Shown: positions 40,298 through 55,194, numbered from the stretch's first letter. The stretch is DNA of 64,000 nt from Cryptomeria japonica (GCF_030272615.1 NW_026728906.1:454954-518953); one strand, 5' to 3'. A program made the numbers and translations. The notes: generated by a model from the sequence alone, not told the origin.

Positions 40298-41145
40298 GAA
40301 AAACATTGCTCAAAATAACTTATGTTCATTTACTTTACATTGAATGCGTTGATTAGAATATCTATTTCACATCCATCTACAATTTTGAAGTCAAGTAGGT
40401 GTATTACTTTTCTTTAGCAGTTTTGGAGACCTAAATTATAGGTTTAAGACAACATATGCAAACATAAGAACCAATTTATGGAGGATAAATGTATAAGAAG
40501 ATAGATTTTGGAGAGGTATTCTACAAGAAAAAAAACTTTTTGGTGGTGTTGAGAATCCCATCTTGGAAGAGACCATGTTGTCCAAGGGATCTAGTATTTA
40601 GAATTATTTAAGATCGTTTTATTTTTCCAAACCCTAGAGGGTAGATGGGTAGCGGAAATAGAATCCGGTTTTGACATTACAATTCACTAGAATCCATCAC
40701 CTCTATAAGATATAACCTTATTAAGACGTTGATGTCTGATTTTCAGAATGTCATGGGTGAGTAGTTTGAATGCATCTTGAACTGCCTTGGGTCAAGGTAC
40801 AACAGTGACTAAAAATCGTACCGCTTCCAATACTCATAACTATAATGAATGTAAACCGCGATATTTTAGAGAAAAGAGCCTTCATTCTCAAACTGTTGAT
40901 GGGTGCGAAAACATTGCTCACGTTGCGTTGAGTGCGTTGCTTAGATTGTCTCTTTCACATCCATCTACAGTTGAACTCGGCCAAAATTTAATCTTTAGGT
41001 GAGTGTGTTGTTGTAAATGAAGTGCATTGTTGTAAATGAAGTAGGTGTCTTTTCTAGCAGTTTTGGAGATCAAAATTTTACCTTTAGGTGAGTGAATTCT
41101 CTTTAATAAAGTAGGTTTACTACTTTTTCTAATGTTTGAGATCTG
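40298..41145. repeat. Diverged direct repeat, copy 4
   Basis: Counterpart of 2241-3088, with both 16-bp sub-blocks kept. Confidence 0.65.
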
Positions 41146-41518
41146 TCTATTTCCATTTTTCGACACCAAAACTTTTCGTCCAGTTGACTGCATTGTCCTC
41201 TCGATTCTCCTTTTAACAAAGTACATACAGTTGATTTAGATGATTTATTTTTTATTATTTTTGTGAGATATATGTTTATTTAATATTTTTTTTAACTTAA
41301 TGTTTTGATGAATTAGTTGTTTGGGGTAACTAAATAGGAAAATATAATATTAAAGATTATTTTTTTCCTCTTACTTCAATCAAATATATGAGAAAAGTAT
41401 TTCATATTGATTAGACATTTCATTTTATTTATTTTTATTTATATTGATTGAATTTTCTTTTCTTTTATATCAAATAATATGACAATTATAAATAGTTTAT
41501 AAAAAATATTCAATTTGA

Positions 41519-41647
41519 GAAGTAAAAAATGCGTTAAAAGTGATATATTGGGATGATTCTTGGTTGGGAAACGTTTAGTTCCATGATCCCTTGTTTACCT
41601 ATCAAGAATTATCTTTTTACTCTCTTTGGATAAGGGTGGCTAACTAA
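41519..41647 (+). pseudogene. Possible LINE remnant, copy 4
   Basis: Counterpart of 3462-3590. Weak call. Confidence 0.3.
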
Positions 41648-42502
41648 TGAACTTTTTACAATTAAGAAATCAAAGTGATCAACAATCGAATATAAGGAAC
41701 AAATAGAGTGAGAGGGGGAATAAAATTCTACACCTGATCGATTCATGATTATAATAAGTGGTTCATATTATAGAAGAGCAAGTCAATAAAACAGTTTGGT
41801 CATATTTTACGCTAGTATAATCTCAGTTTTCTTGATAACTACTCGAGTACATTTTTTTTTAATATCTCTCATAGGTTTTACCTTGTCTTTCATACCACAC
41901 TCACAATCTCCAATTCCCCATTGAGTTTCCACAAATGACTAATACGAAAGGTAAATCTACATCCATGTAAGAGCATGGACACCGGGAGTGATCTAATATT
42001 GGATGCAATTAAGTGAGGAATATTTTTTGAATGAATCCCTATACTTTTGGACCCTTTAATGACATGGTTTGCATAAGTAAGAAAATGTTTATTAATGTAG
42101 AGAGCATGGTTTTAGGTACTTTTCTATGTGGAGGTGATACAAATAGGCATGGGTAGCCTATGCGGTTACAGATGATTGTGGTTCTTCCATCAACGCTATT
42201 CTCTTTTTTATTGAATGATATGGTGTAATAGAAAAGTCAAGAATATACAACTAGCAATTGCACCTTGGTGTGCAATATGTACGCCGAATAGATGTGGAAT
42301 GATTATTAAAAAAAATTGATCTATTTTTTCATATATTTGTGCAACACGTGAGATAAATTAGCAAACCATTTAGTAAATGATATTATTTATTCAACAAAGG
42401 TCTCAACATTTGAAAAAATTATAGATCCAAATCAACTATGCATCTACTTAAACGGACAAATGCAATCAAACAAAACCCTTAAACCGGGAATATAATCGAG
42501 TT

Positions 42503-43203
42503 CCATTACCAATATTCTTATGTTTTGTTTGAAATAGGGAGAGAAGGAGAGAGGGAGATATAGGGATATAAAGAGAGAGATAGAGGAGGAAGAGTGAGGG
42601 AAAGATAAAGGAGTGAGGAGATAGAGTTAGGCGATAAATATAGAGAGGAAGATAGAGATCGAGATTGATATAGATATGGAGAAGAATAGGGATATGGATA
42701 TGAGAGGAAGAGATAAAGAGAGAGGAGAGAGAAATAGATAGAGATAGAAGAGATAAATATATAGAGAGGGGGAGAGAGAATGAGCGAGGGATAACTTTGA
42801 ATCAATTGTGCATTCATTAATACAAACCAAACATAAGTGAAAGAAAACCTTTCAATCAAAAGATAATTGAACTCCATTACCAATAGGCTCATGTTATGTT
42901 TGCAATAGTGAGAGGGGAGAGATGAATAGATAAAGAGAGCGAGACATGTCTGGAGATAGGGTGACAGAGGAAGAGAGAGCTAGAGATGGGAATGAAGAGA
43001 GGGAGGTGGCAAAGAAATAGATGGTTAAAGAGAGTGAGACGTGCCTAGATAGAGTGAGAGAGGATGAAAAGGACAAATAAAGAGAGATATAGTTGTAGAG
43101 GGATAAGGAGAAATTAAGATAAAGATTAGGAGATAGAAACGGATAGAAAAGAAGAGATACAAAGATACAAAAGGGGAGAGAGAGAGAGAGGGAGGGAGGG
43201 ATA
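42503..43203. repeat. Polypurine GA-rich tract, copy 4
   Basis: Counterpart of 4446-5146; same form as in copy 3. Confidence 0.85.
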
Positions 43204-46178
43204 TTTTTGGGCCAATTTGTAATTCAAACTCGTTAATGAAGATGTTAACATAGGTTGACACCTAGTATGGTGGTTATACCTTTTGTAAATCTTTGAACCA
43301 ATAGTAATAGTATTAACATAGTATTGAATTATTTGTAATTGCCATGTATAACCTCATTTTGTGTGTTTTGTCACGTATGCACTATCCTTTAGTGCATTAT
43401 CCACTTATACTTCTCAGTACATAATACATCTGAGGAATTTTGTAGATAGAGTGGCAAGGGAAGAAGTTACATAGAAGTTGTATACTTCAACACTTCTCTT
43501 GTTTGTATTTATTTCTCACATTTGGGAGTCTTAAATTACACACTATAATTATTTTCTCGATATCCATACTTGCCTTGCTTTAGCTTTACAAACAACCTTA
43601 TGACCACACATAATAAGGTCAAGTCATCCTAAAGCCCATACAACCTTGCATCCCTCTAATGACATGTGTGGTTAATAATCACATTCTAAACTGAATTAAC
43701 AATAGCTTCGATTTTATGTCCAACGACCATTAAGTTTAATTTAATCTAAATTGTTCTATTGATCTAGATTCTCCTTTAAATAAGAATAATATTTAAGAAG
43801 TCATAAACATATAATTTAATATTAAATTTTTTAAATACATAATTAATTATTTTAATATTATAAACTTTTAAAAGCAATAAATATTAATAGATAAAAATTT
43901 CAAAATAAATTAAAACAAATTATTTTTAAAATTCAAAATATAATTTAAAAATAATAATATATAGAACTTTTTACATTTTTAAAAATACTAAAAAATCGAA
44001 CTATTTCAACAATGAGGTTTAGACCAACCATGCACTACAATTTGCAATCAACAAATAACAAATGGTATGAGCACTAAGTAATTCATCATATATCTTCGCA
44101 TTTCTCCATCATAATCAGTAAAATTCAATTAACTTTGAGAAGTAACAAGAACCCATGCAAAATGTAGAAAGACAGCACAAACATCCACCATATCTTCAAC
44201 AAAACTTATGTATTAATTTCAACAAGTCTTGGAAACAATCTCTAGCTTCCTCCTCCTACTCTACTTTCTAACAGTTCTGCTCTACTCTATTATCCACCTA
44301 TTAACCTTTAAAAATGAGAAGGCAAACCTTATATAGAAGTCTTGATACAAATGAATGTCCGAGATTGATTTGAATTTAATGGCCGAGATTTAACCATGAA
44401 ACCCTAATTAGGGCTAGTTATAACAACAACCACTTTAACCAATGAGAAAACTACAACACTTTGGGCACATGTCCCTCTTTGAATGTGGATCAATGAGAAA
44501 TGAGATTAGGTACATTGAATAATATTTGATGTAATGCCATATGTCACTTGCTCCTCCTTTGATGAGTTAGGTTCAATACACCTACAAGAACTGACTTGGC
44601 ATCACTGAATTGGTCTATGATGATCAAGCACCACCTTAGCTTGCATGTCTCCCTAGCAATATGTCGACACTCAACATCATCCAATTGCTTGATGTGATGG
44701 TTCATATTCTCAAATTGCATCCTCTTGAAAATCAAGTTTCTAGCTTTGATTAACTCTTCTAAAACTATTTATAACATGTAATTTTTTTCATATCAGTTAT
44801 CTTTTTCTTGAATAATATTTTAGGAGATTGACAAAATACCTAGGTTTACATTTATTATACTTTTAGTATTGTTATCTATTCTTTCATTGTGGTAGATGTA
44901 AAATGTTTCTATCATAATTTTGTGGGATACATATATGACTAATCCATTACAATACAAGGAACATTTTGGAGCACCAACAACAACTACGTATTTAGACTTT
45001 GTTAGTGTATCTGAATGTTCCTTCTAGATAAATTTTAGAGTTGATATTAGCTTGTTAGGATGTTGGTTTCTTGGGATTCTATGCCTGTGTGTGATGACAT
45101 TTCATTATATTAATTAAAATATTTCTAATTGATAGAGTTTCTATTTTATTTATGATTTTAATATACATATTTATATAATTTATAAAAAACTTTTCAATAA
45201 AATATTTAATATATTTATAAAAATCTTTATCATAATAATGTATATTTAATTCAAATAAAAATTTCTATCTTAATTTGTTTTAAATTTAATGAAAAATAAA
45301 TAAATAAGTATAAATTATTTTGTAATTTATGAAATAGGCTCATGACAATAACTGCATAGTTACTCTCTAGTTGGTATGATGTCAAAAAAATTAGATGCAC
45401 GTAACATCATTTGGCTACCAGTTGGAGGAATTGTTGAAGAGATTGTATGGTTAATTAGTAACTTATATTTCATAAGTTTTATTTTTCAAAAAGCTTTGAA
45501 TGAAACCTACACTAGATGTGTGTGCATGTAACCACCCAGATGATGGAACTTTACTACATTTTGTGTAGTATAATTCACGAAATGATACTTCATCATTAAA
45601 ATATGTGAACAATTTTTAAAATAACCAAATTGGAAAGAGCATAAACAATACGGGGGCAAAAAGAACACAAAATATGCACTAGGAACTATTATTGTCTTCC
45701 TCCATAAAAGCCTCCACAAAAAAGTGCTTGTAATAGGAATAAATCTCTGGAAGCAATTATTCTCATCCAAAATTCATGTAACAAAGATTCATAGTTGACA
45801 AAGGATCTTTTCATCAGCAATGGAACAAGGGACACTATAGCCTAAAAAGGCAAACGTGACTACCAAAATAAAGTAAAACTAGATGAGGCCATGAGGCAAA
45901 ACAAAATCTCCACATGCCCTCTAATGCTAGATAACTGGTCTAAGTGGTGCAAAACATGACCTTGAAGAACTCAAGTAACGGTAAAAAAAGGTTAAAAATT
46001 AGACCAAGAAGGAGTCTTGCGGCCTTGTAAATAGCCAAAATGACATTCATGCAAGGAAAAATTAATAGAGAAAGACAAAACAGTTTTATTCAAATTGTTC
46101 AAAATTCATGCAAAAATAGATAAGCAACATATGCAACTCTAAGATTGACCAAAAATTGATTTGATTTGACAATATTTA

Positions 46179-47696
46179 TGTTAACAACAGCCAAGAGGGA
46201 AGAATGAGAGGGGGGTGAATCAGTCTTCACCGGAATAACAAACTTTACCGCAAAACACAGATTTGATAAACTGCAGTAATAAGACAGATAAGAAAATTAA
46301 TAGCACAACACACAACACTAAGATTTTGATGCGCAAAACCCAGTTAAGCGAAAAACCATGGTGGGAACCTACCCACAGTAAGATGATACTCTACAATAGT
46401 ATGTGAAAATATTACAATGAGGAATGCACATGCATTCAGGCACACTGCCTAGAGCTCACTGCTCAAATAATATTTGCTCGGAAGGCTACAACCCTTAGGG
46501 AAGTCTCACTGACTCGCAATAAGATTTGGACTACAATTCGAAAGAAATGAACGGAAAGAATAGCATCTCCAAATAGAATCTCACCACAAAATCAACATCG
46601 AAGGATACATCACATGTTCGCACACAAACCTCTCTCTGATAATGAAGACACAACATCAAACAACCAAATTACATGACTATATCACCTATATATATAATTT
46701 ATCAACCTTGATAACAAGGTCGGCTAAACCCTCGACCCTCAATTAAAAAATTACATCACACGATACAAACACTGACCACCAGACCAATATAGTGGTTTAC
46801 ATAGCATAGCATGGTTCTAGGTCAAATTCCCAAACACATAACTCCACCGAAAATCACGCAAAGATCAATCGCAACACGCTACACCACCAGAAATGGTGCA
46901 TAACACACAAATCATCACTGGTTGATAGAAACCACCAAAAACTCACACAACGATAAATACAGATTGCCAAAACAAATAGGACATAATTAAAAAAAATACC
47001 AGCAAGCACATTAGAATCATCCACAATAGCTACACCAACACTACTTTTCAAATCTTCATCGGTCAACGTCTGAAAGCTAAAGAACACAACCAATCAACAA
47101 CGGCCAGGAAGAAAGATAACTTGCGGAGAACCAAATCATGATTCAACTGAAATTAAGATACACAAGACCTTCCCAAGAAATATCCCAAAATCTCAGCACC
47201 AGATCTGATCACACCAAAATATACCAGAGGATATACCGAACTCTGCGAAACAGTGATCAACAAAGCATCGCTACAAACCGGATCAGAAAATCTTCCCAAT
47301 CTGCAATCACCAGAGAAAATCATAGGAATATGTTGACATCAATGACCACAACATATCCTAGCATGACCAACAATATCCAACAATTTATGCCAAAACAACC
47401 ACTTTATATCACTAGTTCAAATCAAATATCTATGCCAAAAGATCAGCCTATGCAAATTTTACCACACCAGAAAGTGCCAAAAAGCCAGCACACAAGGATC
47501 GGCTTTTTAATAAAATATCCCAAACCTTTACACATGCAGATTGACCATAGTAAAATAATTGATCGTCTTATTAAAATTGAAGACAAATCATCTTTTAGCT
47601 AATTAAGCGCTTCCACTATCCACACAATAATGTGTTCCTAAAAAATCGCCCTACAGTAGAGCTTCAAATTTGTCAACTTGGTCTCCATGATCAACA
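46179..47696. mobile_element. Probable solo LTR, copy 4
   Basis: Counterpart of 8122-9639 with two private substitutions, at 46591 and 47032. Confidence 0.62.
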
Positions 47697-49717
47697 ATTT
47701 AATAAAAAATATATATAATTTAAAATACACTAATCAACCATGAAATAAAATCTCCTATTTTTATTTTATTATTTATACGATGAATTTTATAAACTTCAAT
47801 TCATCGGGATTTTTAAAATCACAGTAGAAACACCTTCGGATTATCATGTCCTCACAAGAACACAAAAATATTATGGCACAAATCCACATTCCTTTCAGAT
47901 GCTCAACCTCAATCAAAACCTCTATAAATCTGCAGTCATAATTAAAATAAATTACAAACATGTGAGTACCAAAAAACTAGTGGAGCTCAAAAAAAGAAAA
48001 TGCACAGATTGAGATGAATGATAAGCTCTTAATATCTTTGATCAACTTAGGGGTGATTAAAAATACATATCTAATACAGTTCCACCTATAATATCAGATG
48101 CTATCTAGAATCATGTAATGTTTCATGGATAAGATTAACATAACCAGGCATTATTCTAACAACTAACCATCTAGCAAACTTACATAGAAGAATATTCTAG
48201 TTAGAATATCATACACTAACAACACATAGCTTGAAAAATTGGCGTAGGCTATTTTGGGTTCATGGAGGTGCGAGCAAACGTTAATCTATAGTAAGTGAAA
48301 TTGCTCAAACCCACAAAAAGGTCATTTGGAGCTCATCGATTTTGCACAAGTCACGAGTTTTCTCTTGCACAAGTGTTTATCCTTTTGTAGACTACGGTCT
48401 TCTTCAGCATGGTTTTCTATGTGGTTTTCTTCTATTTTTTTGTGTGTGCCTGGTTTATTCGTGTGTGTACCTAATGTTCAGATTGCTTTGGAAAACCAGG
48501 TTATTTCCCCTGTTGGTGAACTTTTAACTAGCACATTTTTCAAGGACTAGTGCACCCAACACCCCTATTTTGCTAAAATAGGCTCAACTGTTGAGAGATG
48601 AAAGTGGACCTTGTAATTTGCATGAATCTAATTTGTTTTGTTGTCCCATCACAACAAAATGTTTCGAAAAGGTGTGAACTTCATATAAACACAACTCCCT
48701 TTCCCATTCTAGGAATCAATGTACTCAATATAGAAAACCAAAAAACCTAGTCAATCAAGCATTCAGGGAGCGAAACGATAAAGAAGTCCCAATTTGATTA
48801 TTCAATCATTGAAATATATGCTATAGCAATTATGATCAAGTGTATTATGTAATTCGTACCTAAGATAAGGTGTCATCATTTCACCATTTATCATTTGCTT
48901 AGCCTCTTTTCTTGTGGGGGCATGCATCCTATCTCATCATTATCATTGTTGAAGAGAGAACACTAATACGCGGTTTGGATAAGGTAATCCCTTATATGAA
49001 ATAACCATTTCTCCCAATTTTCTCTATCTACAGGTCCAAATCCGATAACAAGAAAGTTAAAGAAAAGTAGACCAGACATTAGCAGGCATCACAAAACATT
49101 GATTGAACGAAAACCCTAAGAACAGGGCACCCAGCAGTCATTGACCCATATTTTTAAGAGGCAAGTGATCAAATATTGTCGATTTCATTTTCGATCATCT
49201 CTCAATTTTCCCTCAACTTTAGACACGGATCTCCAACGTTTCTCTCTAGTACAATTAGCTTCATATTACAGTCCCAATTTCCTCTCTATGTCTCCATCTC
49301 AGATATGTCTTACTCTTTCTATATTTCATCTTGTATCTACTACATTCTATAAAACTTAGTCATTTTACCATTGTTAGACTAGTTCATCTATAGACACTTC
49401 ACTGTCTCCATCTCATGCAACAAAAGGAACAGGAACCTAATTTCGTATCCCTTCCTTAAAGACAACAACTAGTCCTATTCTTATTACTAATTATGTTGTG
49501 TCAACTAAGATCTTCTAGCTTACATTGGTCAATCGTAGGATCTTGTTTCCTCCATTTCAAGGTTTACATTGATTTATGAGATGGTATGATTATATATGCT
49601 ACATAAACCAACATTTTTTAAGGTATGATCCCATATTGTATTGGTATAAAATTGGTGGTACTGAAACCAACATTGATATAGAAAAAAATAGACATTTTTA
49701 TTTCTAACGTGTTTCCA

Positions 49718-51020
49718 TCTACATCTTTCACTTGTCTTGCAATTGTGTACATTCTCATGTAAATACCAACGATGTTATACTCGCGCCCTTTTATGCTTCA
49801 TACCATAATGTGACTCCTCTAATTCCATAAGACCAGGAGTGCGCAAGGAGTGTAATGCTTCGTGTGGTTCATGTAACTAAACTCGGCTTCTATTTGTAGA
49901 TATGAGCAAAGGTTGTGTTTTTATCACTTAAAATGTGCTTTATATGTTTTCTTAAATGCTCACATATACATACTGGTGGCATAAAATGAAAGTAAGCGTG
50001 TAGGACTCAATAGAATATAAAATAGTGACTAGTGATTTAGAACTTTCCTTGGTGTAACCCAATAAAAAATATTGAAAAGAATGGAGTTGTACCCTCATCT
50101 CTAGTATCAATTAAATGCAAGATTCACAAGCCAACTTCTCAATTTGAGTCTTAAATACAAAGTGGACATTACCTAGCACTTATGTAATTTCGTACAATAT
50201 TGTATTCTTGTGGAAAGAGCTTGCTTAACAATATGCTCGAGTTCTACGCTCATTGACTAATTCTCTCCAATGACAAAACTTATGTTTCCATGAGTTGAAA
50301 TCTAGAATCTCCATTTCCAAGTGTTGCACCATCTTATTACTCGACGTTTTTCTTCATCCAAATCTATTGATTGATATCTTCATTATTTTATAGTCTCTCT
50401 TTTCAATGTCTTCCCCCAAGCTAAACTATGCAACCAAATAGCGTTCACTTCCTTGTCAACCTCAATCAAAACCTAGAATAAAAAACATGCACCTAGCTAT
50501 CAAATATGGAATAAAATACATGCACTTGTCTAAAACAAATTAGCACTTCCCTAAATAAATCATGTAGAAAACTTTCTCCAATACCAACCGATCGATAATC
50601 AAATCGAATATTCCATTCTAATCTCACCATCGCTGATTTTTGTTCTCTTCACTTATGTGCCGATCCAATGCACTATGCTACTGATGTGAACATTCAGAAA
50701 GCCAAAATTGGTATCTTCTACATCTACACCTTCCACTTGTCTTGAAATTTTGTATGTGGTCAAATTTTGTGCCTACAATGTTATACATAATATTTCGCAC
50801 CCCTTTGTGATTTATAACAATATGTCACCCCTGTAATACCACAAGACTATTTAATAAAGAGTATGTTGATTGAATAAGATTTATGTATTTGAAATATGCT
50901 TCTTTTTTGTTGTGAGCATGTACTATGTTTTTCATCAACTCAAGACATTATTGTTGCAGTTTCTTAAGAATTTGAGTATCTGCAGTAGTTGCATAGAATG
51001 AAAATGAGCAAGCTTCAAAG
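49718..51020. repeat. Diverged ~300-bp direct repeat pair, copy 4/5 junction
   Basis: Counterpart of 11661-12963. Confidence 0.7.
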
Positions 51021-51377
51021 ACATAGGTTATATAGACATCGAAGGCATGAAAGAAGAGGTCGTGAAGCTTTAGAATGAACTGATGTATGAAGCTCTATTT
51101 TATTAGATCATTTATAAATGCATGGGAAAAGTAGAAGATTATGATATTTGCAGATCTCACTGATAATGTATGAGTTATATCTATTATCTTATTCTTGATG
51201 GAAATGCGATTGCCAATTTCTCAATATGACGACACTTTTATCTTCTTCGTATCAATCAACAAATACCTTGAGATATTGGAAATTATATTCAAAATGCGCT
51301 TACAACTTACCTTAAAATGTGTTACAGCAAAGTGAAATTTTAATGTTGTCATCAAAGGGACAAAACGACATCAATAT

Positions 51378-51597
51378 TTAATTTTCAATCTTTGGAATAT
51401 GATGAGGACATACTGATGTCCAAAACAGATGCTATGAATGGCACAAGAGGACGCCAATAACCCTAAAATGATAGTTTTATTCAACGGTTAATTTTCAATC
51501 TTTGGAATATGATGAGGACATGCTGATGTCCAAAACAGATGCTATGAATGGCACAAGAGGACGCCAATAACCCTAAAATGATAGTTTTATTCAACGG
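51378..51597. repeat. 110-bp tandem duplication, copy 5
   Basis: Repeats at 51378-51487 and 51488-51597, same as 629-848, each with a minus-strand AATAAA. Confidence 0.9.
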
Positions 51598-51654
51598 TGA
51601 GAAAAAAGAATTGGGAAAGACGGTCTTCATTGGGAGACCTCTTGTTTGTTTTGT

Positions 51655-52415
51655 TTAGTATGCGAATTTCTTTTGAATGTAATTCACCAGTTCCTGGGTG
51701 ATGCGTAAGGCCTTGCTCAAAACGGAATCGGGGAGAGGGGGATTCGCCGCAAACAGAGAATTGGCGATTGTCTGAACTCCGGGAAACTGGCTGCTCAATC
51801 CAGCTATGGCCACTGCATTTTCATGCCCCACATTCTGCTGGAAATGAACAAGTGCCTTTGGAAACACAAACACATCTCCCTTCTCCAAAGTTTTGCTGAA
51901 AAATTTGTTGCTGGTGTCAATGAAACCCACAAGAAGCTGGCCTTCCAGTAAAACAAGAACTTCGGTGGCTCTTGGGTGTGTGTGAGGAGGATTTATTCCA
52001 CCCACTGCGTAGTCGATGCGGACCAACGATATTCCAAACGTATTGAGGCCTGGTATCTGTTTAACGTTCGCCATCGTTACGTTGGAGCCCACATCATTGT
52101 CGGTGTTCCCTGCCTGCCCAAGTCCCCGGAAGAAGAAATCGTTTGCTGAAACTTGCATTGGGTCTTTGCAAACGAACCCGTTCACCAAAACTGTTTAAAA
52201 CAAGATCAAATCAATCTGTCTGTTAGTAACTCGACTCGTCTAATAAGCAAATCATTATCATTGTTTATGTATAAATATTCTCACTCACCGTTGCTTTCCT
52301 CATCTGCAACGCAGAAATCTTGCAAGGGATCCGGATCCCCTGCCATGACCCTGTCGCTGTAACAGCATATCAACAGAAAAAGTCCCAACGTGAAGTAAAT
52401 CATGCGGTTAGCCAT
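51655..52415 (-). CDS. Germin-like protein (cupin), copy 5, two exons
   Basis: Exon 1 is 52289-52415, exon 2 is 51655-52190 and the GT-AG intron is 52191-52288. One change from copy 1: T at 51706 turns codon 204 from TTC (Phe) to TTA (Leu), in the C-terminal helical region after the cupin barrel (AFRITQ to ALRITQ). Metal ligands, cysteines and signal peptide are unchanged, and the frame is open to the same TAA stop. Confidence 0.93.
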
Positions 52416-52478
52416 TGTAATAGAAACGCAGACACAAGAGATCAGGATATGAATGTCTATTACAAACCCATTACACGC

Positions 52479-52578
52479 TTTATATAGCCCAAACCATAAC
52501 TCTCCGCAAAGACTAATTCATCTTGACTCCGTATATTTCACGGATCCTTCCAGAGTTGTTGCTCTTTTCCTTACGTCA
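52479..52578 (-). promoter_or_regulatory. Promoter of germin-like gene, copy 5
   Basis: TATATAAA (minus, 52479-52486), TTGACT (52523-52528) and TGACGT (minus, 52573-52578), as in copies 1 and 2. Confidence 0.65.
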
Positions 52579-52989
52579 CACTAAGTCTTACTGCATGTGG
52601 TTGTCTCGCCTGCTACCGCAGATGTATTCTCACCATCCTTTCATTAACGTTGAAATTTTCTATCTTCTCCCTGCCCTGCTGCGTATGCCTATCTCAAGAT
52701 CAACTTACCTCCTGCCTTACACGTATTCTCGCCATCGCCATCATTTTAGTAATGTGGAATTGTTTAGACTTAATTGGAACGGTGGGCTTCTTCAAAGGAA
52801 ACAATATATAAATCTTTCTCCACCGTGGGAGAATCGGTATGAGAGGAAAGTTTCTTTCTTGGAGTTGGATATTGGCCTAAAGACTGTCCATGCTTTGTAC
52901 CCTTTTTCAATGAGATTTTTATCTCTCGTCATTTAAATTAATTTATGTTATTCAATGTTTATTTCTCAGATTGTCTATGTTCTAGGACA

Positions 52990-53837
52990 GAAAAACATTG
53001 CTCAAAATAACTTATGTTCATTTACTTTACATTGAATGCGTTGATTAGAATATCTATTTCACATCCATCTACAATTTTGAAGTCAAGTAGGTGTATTACT
53101 TTTCTTTAGCAGTTTTGGAGACCTAAATTATAGGTTTAAGACAACATATGCAAACATAAGAACCAATTTATGGAGGATAAATGTATAAGAAGATAGATTT
53201 TGGAGAGGTATTCTACAAGAAAAAAAACTTTTTGGTGGTGTTGAGAATCCCATCTTGGAAGAGACCATGTTGTCCAAGGGATCTAGTATTTAGAATTATT
53301 TAAGATCGTTTTATTTTTCCAAACCCTAGAGGGTAGATGGGTAGCGGAAATAGAATCCGGTTTTGACATTACAATTCACTAGAATCCATCACCTCTATAA
53401 GATATAACCTTATTAAGACGTTGATGTCTGATTTTCAGAATGTCATGGGTGAGTAGTTTGAATGCATCTTGAACTACCTTGGGTCAAGGTACAACAGTGA
53501 CTAAAAATCGTACCGCTTCCAATACTCATAACTATAATGAATGTAAACCGCGATATTTTAGAGAAAAGAGCCTTCATTCTCAAACTGTTGATGGGTGCGA
53601 AAACATTGCTCACGTTGCGTTGAGTGCGTTGCTTAGATTGTCTCTTTCACATCCATCTACAGTTGAACTCGGCCAAAATTTAATCTTTAGGTGAGTGTGT
53701 TGTTGTAAATGAAGTGCATTGTTGTAAATGAAGTAGGTGTCTTTTCTAGCAGTTTTGGAGATCAAAATTTTACCTTTAGGTGAGTGAATTCTCTTTAATA
53801 AAGTAGGTTTACTACTTTTTCTAATGTTTGAGATCTG
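52990..53837. repeat. Diverged direct repeat, copy 5
   Basis: Counterpart of 2241-3088, with both 16-bp sub-blocks kept. Confidence 0.65.
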
Positions 53838-54210
53838 TCTATTTCCATTTTTCGACACCAAAACTTTTCGTCCAGTTGACTGCATTGTCCTCTCGATTCT
53901 CCTTTTAACAAAGTACATACAGTTGATTTAGATGATTTATTTTTTATTATTTTTGTGAGATATATGTTTATTTAATATTTTTTTTAACTTAATGTTTTGA
54001 TGAATTAGTTGTTTGGGGTAACTAAATAGGAAAATATAATATTAAAGATTATTTTTTTCCTCTTACTTCAATCAAATATATGAGAAAAGTATTTCATATT
54101 GATTAGACATTTCATTTTATTTATTTTTATTTATATTGATTGAATTTTCTTTTCTTTTATATCAAATAATATGACAATTATAAATAGTTTATAAAAAATA
54201 TTCAATTTGA

Positions 54211-54339
54211 GAAGTAAAAAATGCGTTAAAAGTGATATATTGGGATGATTCTTGGTTGGGAAACGTTTAGTTCCATGATCCCTTGTTTACCTATCAAGAA
54301 TTATCTTTTTACTCTCTTTGGATAAGGGTGGCTAACTAA
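54211..54339 (+). pseudogene. Possible LINE remnant, copy 5
   Basis: Counterpart of 3462-3590. Weak call. Confidence 0.3.
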
Positions 54340-55194
54340 TGAACTTTTTACAATTAAGAAATCAAAGTGATCAACAATCGAATATAAGGAACAAATAGAG
54401 TGAGAGGGGGAATAAAATTCTACACCTGATCGATTCATGATTATAATAAGTGGTTCATATTATAGAAGAGCAAGTCAATAAAACAGTTTGGTCATATTTT
54501 ACGCTAGTATAATCTCAGTTTTCTTGATAACTACTCGAGTACATTTTTTTTTAATATCTCTCATAGGTTTTACCTTGTCTTTCATACCACACTCACAATC
54601 TCCAATTCCCCATTGAGTTTCCACAAATGACTAATACGAAAGGTAAATCTACATCCATGTAAGAGCATGGACACCGGGAGTGATCTAATATTGGATGCAA
54701 TTAAGTGAGGAATATTTTTTGAATGAATCCCTATACTTTTGGACCCTTTAATGACATGGTTTGCATAAGTAAGAAAATGTTTATTAATGTAGAGAGCATG
54801 GTTTTAGGTACTTTTCTATGTGGAGGTGATACAAATAGGCATGGGTAGCCTATGCGGTTACAGATGATTGTGGTTCTTCCATCAACGCTATTCTCTTTTT
54901 TATTGAATGATATGGTGTAATAGAAAAGTCAAGAATATACAACTAGCAATTGCACCTTGGTGTGCAATATGTACGCCGAATAGATGTGGAATGATTATTA
55001 AAAAAAATTGATCTATTTTTTCATATATTTGTGCAACACGTGAGATAAATTAGCAAACCATTTAGTAAATGATATTATTTATTCAACAAAGGTCTCAACA
55101 TTTGAAAAAATTATAGATCCAAATCAACTATGCATCTACTTAAACGGACAAATGCAATCAAACAAAACCCTTAAACCGGGAATATAATCGAGTT

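Larger units (their letters stand above)
38058..50749. repeat. Tandem array unit, copy 4
   Basis: Same layout, 12,692 bp. Private differences: A at 46591, A at 47032 and A at 48335. It shares three left-side variants with copy 3. Unlisted stretches (41146-42502 apart from the LINE-like piece, 43204-46173, 47702-49717) hold the same unassigned spacer as copy 1. Confidence 0.98.
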
